A stretch of DNA of 5,836 nt from the NCBI GenBank assembly GCA_948517135.1, contig CAORJJ010000041.1:3036-8871 (forward strand), given 5' to 3'. Below are positions 1-3,747 of the stretch, piece after piece (the stretch's first letter is position 1; every line of letters starts with the position of its first letter). This DNA comes from an uncultured Clostridia bacterium (lineage in GTDB: Bacteria > Bacillota > Clostridia > TANB77 > CAG-508). The notes under the pieces were generated by a model that saw nothing but the letters and a program-made list of their open reading frames with translations, was not told the DNA's origin and did not search any database. Both the position numbers and the translations under genes were made by a program.

Positions 1-447
1 TATGAAGAAGTAAATAGAAAACTAATTACATATAATTCTGAAATTACTACAATTGATTCATATATATATTGGTTTTATGATGAAAATATGGGAAGTGGAT
101 TTCCAAACTTAGTTAAATTTATTAATGAAATTGATTGTTTTAGAAAATATGTAAAAAAAGAAATAGTTGCTATAATGAATTGTATTACTAATTTAATTAA
201 TATTAATATGAATAATAATATAATAGAAAATAATGCTACTAATAAAAATGAAGAAATAATTTCTAAAAAAATACAATTATTAGAAGATAATAAAAAATTG
301 TATAATGAATTTAATGTTAATAGAACTAGAATTATTGATGAAATAATAAAGTATAGAGAATTAAATTTGCCTAAAATACAAGAATTAGGAAAGAAAGTTT
401 TGAATGAAAGAGAACAAATTATAAAAAATAAATTAGCAATTAAATAA
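1..447 (+). CDS. C-terminal part of unrecognised helical protein (5' truncated by window edge)
   Basis: The reading frame is open from base 1 and ends at TAA 445-447, giving 148 residues of a longer protein. An in-frame ATG at 88 has no convincing Shine-Dalgarno site, and coding-quality sequence continues upstream of it, so I treat the gene as entering from the left edge. The visible part is lysine-, glutamate- and asparagine-rich. Helical segments lie around an asparagine/isoleucine-rich low-complexity patch (bases about 190-260), and the final 60 residues look like a coiled coil. No signal peptide, membrane segment or catalytic motif is visible. A terminator follows at 503-540, so this is the last gene of its transcript. 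I do not recognise the family; a coiled-coil structural or effector-type protein is possible but not shown. Confidence 0.72.
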   Translation, partial: YEEVNRKLITYNSEITTIDSYIYWFYDENMGSGFPNLVKFINEIDCFRKYVKKEIVAIMNCITNLININMNNNIIENNATNKNEEIISKKIQLLEDNKKLYNEFNVNRTRIIDEIIKYRELNLPKIQELGKKVLNEREQIIKNKLAIK

Positions 448-502
448 TTCTTGAATAAAGAATATTAAGATTCTATAATAACTAAAGAGAAAAAATCAAA
501 AG

Positions 503-540
503 AAATAACCGCAAAAAAATTGTGGTTATTTTTTATTTTT
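503..540 (+). terminator. Rho-independent terminator after the first gene
   Basis: The arms AAATAACCGC (503-512) and GTGGTTATTT (522-531) pair with one G-T wobble around an A-rich loop. A T-rich tract runs to 540. It lies 56 bases after the stop at 447 and closes that transcript before the next promoter. Confidence 0.85.
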
Positions 541-585
541 AATAAAAAATGAAATAAAGTATATATCAGCAGAAAAAACGTTTGT

Positions 586-614
586 TTGACAAAGCATAAA
601 GTATATGTTATCAT
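586..614 (+). promoter_or_regulatory. Sigma-A promoter of the PBECR-like gene
   Basis: A perfect -35 box TTGACA (586-591) is followed by a 17-base spacer and TATCAT (609-614). A TG at 606-607 makes it an extended -10. A separate perfect TATAAT at 621-626 is too far from the -35 (29 bases) to be its partner. A GTAT (601-604) and ATAC (613-616) inverted pair overlaps the -10 and could be a weak operator. The transcript would start near 621, giving a short leader. Confidence 0.8.
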
Positions 615-650
615 ACATTTTATAATAGAGAAGAAAAGAGGTGTTAATTA

Positions 651-1061
651 TTGAAATTAGATATTAATAAAATCTGTAAAGAAAATAAAAATATAGAAAT
701 TGGTAAGTTATCTAATGATGTAATAAACACTTTAGATTTAGACTGTGAATCAAAAGGAATATATTTATGGGGAGCAAGAGTTAATGAGCATTGTGAAAAG
801 CATAAAAAAGAATATTCGAGTCCATTAGCATATTATGAAGCAATAGAAAATATTCCAGAAATTATAAAGAATCCAGACTATGTAGGAATAAGTAAAAACA
901 ATGGAAATATTCAATATATAAAAAAGCTTACAGATTATTCACTATTAGTTGTAAAAGTAATAAATAAAGAAGAAGGATTATTATTTAGAACTATTTATCC
1001 AATAACTGAAGGAAAGTTAAATAGCAATATAAAGAATGGAAATTATAAAAAAGTAAAATGA
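651..1061 (+). CDS. PBECR-like (BECR-fold nuclease family) small protein, TTG start
   Basis: This is a 136-residue soluble protein with no signal peptide or membrane segment. The start is TTG at 651, set by AGAGGTG at 637-643 with a 7-base gap; no in-frame ATG has a comparable site. The arrangement matches my memory of the phage Barnase-EndoU-ColicinE5/D-RelE-like (PBECR, type 3-like) domain. It has an early His pair in NEHCEKH (H47, H51), then NPDYVGI (74-80), then strands IQYIKKL (87-93), LLVVKV (98-103) and LLFRTIYPI (110-118, with R113 and T114). Members of that family are predicted metal-independent RNases found in polyvalent proteins and alone in Firmicutes. H47, H51, R113 and T114 would be candidate active-site residues. 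The gene is monocistronic, between its own promoter and a terminator, with no adjacent antitoxin gene. Family membership is by remembered pattern; nuclease activity is inference. Confidence 0.6.
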   Translation: MKLDINKICKENKNIEIGKLSNDVINTLDLDCESKGIYLWGARVNEHCEKHKKEYSSPLAYYEAIENIPEIIKNPDYVGISKNNGNIQYIKKLTDYSLLVVKVINKEEGLLFRTIYPITEGKLNSNIKNGNYKKVK

Positions 1062-1090
1062 AAAGAGGTACTTCGTAGTACCTCTTTTAT
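1061..1090 (+). terminator. Strong, possibly bidirectional terminator after PBECR-like gene
   Basis: A perfect 12-bp stem, AAAAGAGGTACT (1061-1072) and AGTACCTCTTTT (1077-1088), closes a TCGT loop. It begins on the last base of the TGA stop. Both arms end in A or T runs, so it could also end a transcript arriving on the minus strand from the gene-free region to its right. Confidence 0.85.
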
Positions 1091-1102
1091 AATGATTATT
1101 TA

Positions 1103-1167
1103 GTGGGACGGCGTACCCCACATCTCTTATAAGCCCATTTCTGGAGCGATAGCTGCCTTGCTATCCT
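1103..1167 (-). ncRNA. Candidate structured RNA: GC-rich double hairpin, strand uncertain
   Basis: By hand count about 35 of 65 bases are G or C, against roughly a quarter in the surroundings. Two perfect stems are visible. One is GTGGG (1103-1107) with CCCAC (1117-1121) around a 9-base loop. The other is GATAGC (1148-1153) with GCTATC (1160-1165) around TGCCTT. The palindrome CTTATAAG (1126-1133) lies between them. Frames through it lack starts. The minus strand is preferred because a promoter candidate (1241-1267) lies upstream on that strand and the hairpin at 1061-1088 lies downstream, which would give an RNA of about 170 bases. A plus-strand element fed by read-through is not excluded. 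It does not match any riboswitch or housekeeping RNA I know. Confidence 0.35.
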
Positions 1168-1180
1168 TAAATAATCTAGT

Positions 1181-1246
1181 TATAGTATATGTAACTATGT
1201 AGTAAATATACATAGCTATATATCAGTTATCTACTGACATACTATA
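1181..1246. repeat. Nested inverted repeats
   Basis: The outer arms TATAGTAT (1181-1188) and ATACTATA (1239-1246) are exact inverted copies. They enclose two further inverted repeats: CTATGTA (1195-1201) with TACATAG (1209-1215), and TCAGT (1223-1227) with ACTGA (1233-1237). As single-stranded nucleic acid this could fold as a three-way junction; as DNA it could be a set of protein-binding sites. The sequence is AT-rich, so part of this symmetry may be chance. Confidence 0.45.
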
Positions 1247-1267
1247 TCAAATTTTTTTTCTTGTCAA
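1241..1267 (-). promoter_or_regulatory. Minus-strand promoter candidate facing the GC-rich element
   Basis: Reading the minus strand, TTGACA (complement of 1262-1267) is followed after 15 bases by TATAGT (complement of 1241-1246), or after 17 by the poorer TAGTAT. The -35 is perfect but neither spacing and -10 combination is ideal. It points at the GC-rich hairpins, not at any gene. Confidence 0.4.
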
Positions 1268-1280
1268 TATATATTGACAA
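1261..1280. repeat. Perfect 20-bp palindrome
   Basis: TTGTCAATATATATTGACAA reads identically on both strands. Each half contains TTGACA, so it offers a -35 box in both directions. Only the minus strand has a nearby -10-like sequence at usable spacing. Such symmetry also suits binding of a dimeric repressor. Confidence 0.7.
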
Positions 1281-1340
1281 ATTTATTATATCATGAAAAA
1301 CGGAAAAAGTAAACAAATTATGCAAACAAAAGAAGATGGC

Positions 1341-1368
1341 TTGAAAAAGATAATTAGAAAGATATAAT
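1341..1368 (+). promoter_or_regulatory. Sigma-A promoter upstream of the leader terminator
   Basis: TTGAAA (1341-1346) is followed by a 16-base spacer and a perfect TATAAT (1363-1368). Transcription would start near 1375 and meet the strong terminator at 1411-1444 before reaching the SOD gene. The product is therefore either a small RNA of about 70 bases or an attenuated SOD leader. Confidence 0.6.
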
Positions 1369-1393
1369 ATAAATATAGAAAACACATATATTA

Positions 1394-1444
1394 TTCTCAA
1401 AAAAAGAGAATCAAAAACAACCTATTTCGATAGGTTGTTTTTGA
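1394..1444 (+). terminator. Tandem hairpins ending in a strong terminator, upstream of SOD
   Basis: A small hairpin, TTCTC (1394-1398) with GAGAA (1406-1410) around seven A, directly precedes a perfect 15-bp stem. That stem pairs TCAAAAACAACCTAT (1411-1425) with ATAGGTTGTTTTTGA (1430-1444) over a TTCG loop. The T run lies inside the right arm. No gene ends just upstream, so it terminates transcripts from the promoter at 1341-1368. A near copy lies after the SOD gene at 2146-2180. Confidence 0.8.
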
Positions 1445-1457
1445 TTTAATAATTAAG

Positions 1458-1474
1458 TGTAATTTAAAATTACA
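1458..1474. promoter_or_regulatory. 17-bp palindrome, candidate operator of the SOD gene
   Basis: TGTAATTT (1458-1465) and AAATTACA (1467-1474) are exact inverted copies around one central A. It sits about 55 bases before the SOD start and two bases before the sigma-E-like -35. The one-base-centred architecture resembles Fur/PerR boxes, but the half-site sequence does not match the known consensus, so the binding protein is unknown. Confidence 0.4.
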
Positions 1475-1475
1475 A

Positions 1476-1503
1476 TCATATTTCATAATTCCTTACATAA
1501 AAT
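1476..1503 (+). promoter_or_regulatory. Sigma-E-like (sporulation, mother-cell) promoter of the SOD gene
   Basis: TCATATT (1476-1482) fits the sigma-E -35 pattern KMATATT. CATAAAAT (1496-1503) fits the -10 pattern CATACAMT at seven of eight positions. The spacer is 13 bases against the usual 14 or so. The start point would fall near 1510, just ahead of the ribosome site GGAGG (1520-1524). It is the only promoter-like sequence between the terminator at 1444 and the gene. AT-rich sequence can produce such matches by chance. Confidence 0.45.
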
Positions 1504-1529
1504 TAAATAAAAAAATTTTGGAGGAATTT

Positions 1530-2135
1530 ATGATAAAAATGATTGAACTTCCATATAGCTTAAATGCGCTGGAACCTTTTTATTCAAAAGAAACTTTAGA
1601 TTTACATTATAATATTTTATATAAAGGATATGTAGATAAAACAAATGCAACATTAATTAATCTTGAATCAGCAAGAGTTAGAAACGATTTTAAAAATATA
1701 AAATGTTTAGAAAAAGAATTATCATTTCAAGGTTCAGGAGTAATCTTACATGAAATGTTTTTTGAAAATATGAAGCCTGCATCAGAAATAACAAGACTTG
1801 ATTGCAGATTAGCACAAAAGATAATAGAAGACTTTGGTAGTTTTGATATGTTTAAAAAACAATTTGCAGAGGCATCAGCTACAGTAGAAGCATCAGGTTG
1901 GTGTTTGTTGGTGTGGGTTCCTAACTTTAGAAAATTAGAAATATTACAATGTGAAAAACATCAAAATTTAACATTATGGGGATGCAAACCACTTTTAGTA
2001 TTAGATATGTGGGAACATTCATATTATTTACAGTATAAAACCAAAAGACCAGATTACATATCTTCATTTTGGAATATAATTAATTGGAATGAAGTAAATA
2101 AAAGATTTTTAGAAATTGATTTTTGTAGTATATAA
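1530..2135 (+). CDS. Divergent Fe/Mn-family superoxide dismutase
   Basis: The product is 201 residues, close to the family's usual length. ATG 1530 is chosen because GGAGG (1520-1524) lies five bases ahead; the in-frame TTG at 1518 overlaps that site. The N-terminal segment LPYSLNALEPFYS (7-19) and the C-terminal LDMWEHSYY (158-166), RPDYISSFW (173-181) and W186 are clear SOD signatures. All four metal ligands appear present: H26, H74, D159 and H163. Y34 is kept. The usual HHxxHH helix is changed to HYNILY, so the second-sphere His30 is Leu and His31 is Tyr, and the NH before the second ligand is LH. The enzyme would dismute superoxide to oxygen and peroxide in the cytosol; there is no signal peptide. 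The altered residues make rate and metal choice uncertain. The possible sigma-E promoter suggests a spore-coat role, as known for SodA of some spore formers. Confidence 0.88.
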   Translation: MIKMIELPYSLNALEPFYSKETLDLHYNILYKGYVDKTNATLINLESARVRNDFKNIKCLEKELSFQGSGVILHEMFFENMKPASEITRLDCRLAQKIIEDFGSFDMFKKQFAEASATVEASGWCLLVWVPNFRKLEILQCEKHQNLTLWGCKPLLVLDMWEHSYYLQYKTKRPDYISSFWNIINWNEVNKRFLEIDFCSI

Positions 2136-2145
2136 AGAAAAATAG

Positions 2146-2180
2146 ATAAAAACAACCTACTTCAAATAGATTGTTTTTAT
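2146..2180 (+). terminator. Terminator between SOD and Xre-type gene, near copy of 1411-1444
   Basis: ATAAAAACAACCTA (2146-2159) pairs with TAGATTGTTTTTAT (2167-2180) with one C-A mismatch around a 7-base loop. It ends the SOD transcript. The A and T runs in both arms let it also serve the convergent minus-strand regulator gene that stops at 2196. The arm AAAAACAACCTA is identical to the one in the terminator upstream of SOD. Confidence 0.8.
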
Positions 2181-2195
2181 GCTTAGTTTTGTAAA

Positions 2196-2393
2196 CTATT
2201 CTTTTACAAACAAATCTCCAATTTCACAGTCAAATATTTTGCATAATTTGTCAATTGTTCTAAATTCTATACTTACAGTTTCATTGCGAATAATTTTTTT
2301 GACATTTGATCTAGAGCCTTCCATTTGTTTGATAAGCCAATAATTACTTTTTTGTCTTTCTTTAAGCAATTCGTCAACACGTAAATATACCAT
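2196..2393 (-). CDS. Small Cro/CI (Xre)-type HTH transcriptional regulator
   Basis: A 65-residue protein consisting only of a helix-turn-helix domain of the HTH_26 (YozG-like) kind. The recognition region lies at about residues 17-36, and the C-terminal LCKIFDCEIGDLF (50-62) is typical of the family. ATG 2393 is chosen: GGGAG (complement of 2402-2406) lies 8 bases upstream, while the in-frame GTG at 2402 overlaps that site. These single-domain proteins bind DNA as dimers and often repress their own promoter. A consensus promoter lies at 2435-2463, with an inverted repeat between its boxes. It is divergent from the membrane coiled-coil gene at 2569, which is a plausible second target. The last codons sit in an 8-bp inverted repeat (2188-2195 and 2203-2210). 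Confidence 0.85.
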   Translation of the reverse strand: MVYLRVDELLKERQKSNYWLIKQMEGSRSNVKKIIRNETVSIEFRTIDKLCKIFDCEIGDLFVKE

Positions 2394-2434
2394 ATTAATC
2401 ACTCCCTTCTGTAATTAAGAAATTTGTTTAAAAA

Positions 2435-2463
2435 ATTATATAAACATATAATAAGTATGTCAA
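2435..2463 (-). promoter_or_regulatory. Consensus promoter of the Xre-type gene with internal operator-like repeat
   Basis: On the minus strand, TTGACA (complement of 2458-2463), 17 bases, then TATAAT (complement of 2435-2440): both boxes perfect at ideal spacing. ACATA (2444-2448) and TATGT (2456-2460) form an inverted repeat over the spacer and -35, a natural position for autorepression by the encoded protein. Confidence 0.8.
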
Positions 2464-2506
2464 TTTTTATTTACTCTATTTTGTCGAAAAAGATAAAAAA
2501 CATAAA

Positions 2507-2535
2507 TTGATAATTTATAATTTTTGTGATATATA
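2507..2535 (+). promoter_or_regulatory. Promoter of the membrane coiled-coil gene
   Basis: TTGATA (2507-2512), a 17-base spacer and TATATA (2530-2535), with TG at 2527-2528 giving an extended -10. It is divergent from the promoter at 2435-2463, with about 43 bases between the two -35 boxes, so a regulator bound between them could influence both. Confidence 0.6.
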
Positions 2536-2568
2536 AAAAATATAAATAATATTTTTGGGGGATAATAT

Positions 2569-3267
2569 ATGGAATTAAATGAAGAAAATGAGGAACCAAT
2601 AAAAAGTGGAACTACAAAACAAAGTAAATCAAAAGAGAAAAAGTCATTTTGGAAAGATAAAAAGAATATTGCAATAGTAGTTTTAATCTTTTTACTTTTT
2701 TGTGTTTGTGCTACTGATGACAAAGAGCAAATAAATAGTTTAACACAAGAAAAAGAAAATCTAAAAAATCAAGTTGCAACATTAGAAAATGAAAAAGCAG
2801 AATTATCTAATAAATTTAATAGCTCTAAAGACGAAGAAAAAACTCAATTAAGAAGTGAAATAGAAAAAGAATATAAAGAACAAATTGAAAAATTAACAAA
2901 TTCAAACACAGAAAAAGATGATAAAATTAAAAATCAAACAGAGCAAATAAATACATTAACAAAAGAGAAAAAGGATTTAGAAAGTCAAGTAAATACTTTA
3001 ACATTACAGAAAAAATCATTAGAAGAGCAGGTGAGTTCTACTCAAACAAGTAAATCAAAAAAATCTAAAACTACTACTCAAACAACAGAATCAACGTCTG
3101 CAACTTCAGAAACTTCAGCAAAAACATCATATACAGTATATGTAACAAATACTGGAAAAAAATATCATAGTGCTGGTTGCAGTTATTTAAGACAAAGCCA
3201 AATAGCTAAAGATAAGAATACAGCAATTTCAGAAGGATATACAGCTTGTAGTAGATGTAATCCATAA
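2569..3267 (+). CDS. Membrane-anchored coiled-coil protein with C-terminal Cys/His cluster
   Basis: The start is ATG 2569, preceded by GGGGGA (2557-2562). The 232-residue product has four parts. Residues 1-32 are hydrophilic and lysine-rich. Residues 33-49 form one hydrophobic segment ending in FCVCAT. Residues 50-155 are a long heptad-like coiled coil. Residues 156-186 are a Ser/Thr/Lys linker, and 187-232 a compact domain. That last domain has YVTNTGKKYH, GCSYL and YTACSRCNP, with H200, C204, C227 and C230 placed as a likely zinc site. Similar tails occur at the end of ComEC-like hydrolases and other secreted clostridial proteins. The positive residues before the membrane segment predict a cytosolic N-terminus and an outward-facing coiled coil. 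The Cys in the hydrophobic segment do not make a clear lipobox. Function is unknown; a wall-spanning or surface sensor role is inference. Confidence 0.8.
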   Translation: MELNEENEEPIKSGTTKQSKSKEKKSFWKDKKNIAIVVLIFLLFCVCATDDKEQINSLTQEKENLKNQVATLENEKAELSNKFNSSKDEEKTQLRSEIEKEYKEQIEKLTNSNTEKDDKIKNQTEQINTLTKEKKDLESQVNTLTLQKKSLEEQVSSTQTSKSKKSKTTTQTTESTSATSETSAKTSYTVYVTNTGKKYHSAGCSYLRQSQIAKDKNTAISEGYTACSRCNP

Positions 3268-3344
3268 AATATTTTACATTTTTGGTATCTTTTCCAATTT
3301 TCTACACACAATACTCTTATAAAATTATTTTATAGGAGGAATAT

Positions 3345-3716
3345 ATGAGAGAAGAGGGAATGCAAGAATTAATAGAAATTTTTAAAAATCATAAATATGT
3401 AAAAGACATAGAATATATATTAGAAGATATAAATACAGTTCAAGATTTAATAGACAATAAATTTTATGATAAAGAATTAGTAAAAGAAATAGAATCAAGA
3501 TATTCAATTGAAATTACATTTTTTGTTAATTTAGAAAGAGAGAATAATATTATTTTAAATCAAAATTGCGAAGATGCAGGATTACAAGTATTAATGAATT
3601 TAAGATATCGTTTATATAGAATTGGTGTATATAAAATTATGAAAGAAAAAGGAAAAGAAATTACTAAAGAAATTATACAAGGGAACTATATAGATTTAGT
3701 AGAAATGTTAAAATAA
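3345..3716 (+). CDS. Unrecognised helical protein, 123 residues
   Basis: ATG 3345 is supported by AGGAGGA (3334-3340); a second in-frame ATG five codons later has a weaker site. The product is charged (many Lys and Glu) and predicted mainly helical by eye. It has no signal peptide, membrane segment or metal-binding cluster. Distinct stretches are the acidic N-terminal half and LQVLMNLRYRLYRIG near residues 82-96. It follows the coiled-coil gene by 77 bases with no hairpin terminator between them, so the two may share a transcript that ends at 3720-3744. I do not recognise the family and propose no function. Confidence 0.78.
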   Translation: MREEGMQELIEIFKNHKYVKDIEYILEDINTVQDLIDNKFYDKELVKEIESRYSIEITFFVNLERENNIILNQNCEDAGLQVLMNLRYRLYRIGVYKIMKEKGKEITKEIIQGNYIDLVEMLK

Positions 3717-3719
3717 ATT

Positions 3720-3744
3720 AAAAGTGCCTTTTATGGCACTTTTT
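3720..3744 (+). terminator. Bidirectional terminator between convergent genes
   Basis: AAAAGTGCC (3720-3728) pairs perfectly with GGCACTTTT (3735-3743) around a TTTTAT loop. It lies between the stop of the gene at 3345-3716 and the stop of the minus-strand GH30 gene at 3748. The A and T flanks allow it to work in both directions. Confidence 0.88.
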
Positions 3745-3747
3745 CTA

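Larger units (their letters stand above)
1089..1529. other. 440-base gene-free region with several structured elements
   Basis: No reading frame here has both a credible start and a ribosome binding site. In order, the region holds a GC-rich hairpin pair (1103-1167), nested inverted repeats (1181-1246), a minus-strand promoter candidate (1241-1267) inside a perfect palindrome (1261-1280), a plus-strand promoter (1341-1368), a terminator (1411-1444), a 17-bp palindrome (1458-1474) and a sigma-E-like promoter (1476-1503). Each is listed separately. The density of regulatory-looking sequence is far above that of the other intergenic gaps in this window. Confidence 0.7.

Noticed and set aside
621..626. 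Perfect TATAAT as an alternative -10 for the PBECR-like gene
   Set aside because: It is 29 bases from the TTGACA and has no other -35 at 16-18 bases; TATCAT at 609-614 with an extended TG fits better.
1103..1200. Open frames on both strands through the GC-rich island, one giving a hydrophobic run
   Set aside because: Neither strand has an in-frame ATG, GTG or TTG with a ribosome site at a position that would cover the island, so a peptide toxin could not be supported.
1293..1367. 24-codon plus-strand frame starting ATG 1293
   Set aside because: There is no ribosome site upstream, the composition is random-looking Lys-rich, and it overlaps the promoter at 1341-1368.
1518..1532. Alternative TTG start of the SOD gene at 1518
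   Set aside because: The TTG overlaps the GGAGG site that serves the ATG at 1530, and the ATG gives the normal family N-terminus.
2394..2402. Alternative GTG start of the Xre-type gene at 2402
   Set aside because: It overlaps the GGGAG ribosome site; ATG 2393 is correctly spaced from it.
2460..2723. 87-residue open frame on the minus strand, hydrophobic
   Set aside because: It overlaps the promoter region and the well-supported start of the coiled-coil gene, and its Phe/Tyr/Leu richness is the reverse complement of Lys/Glu codons. It has no ribosome site.
3285..3312. Sigma-E-like promoter before the gene at 3345 (GTATCTT and CACACAAT)
   Set aside because: The -35 matches only five of seven positions and the -10 lacks the key T; in such AT-rich sequence this is not persuasive.
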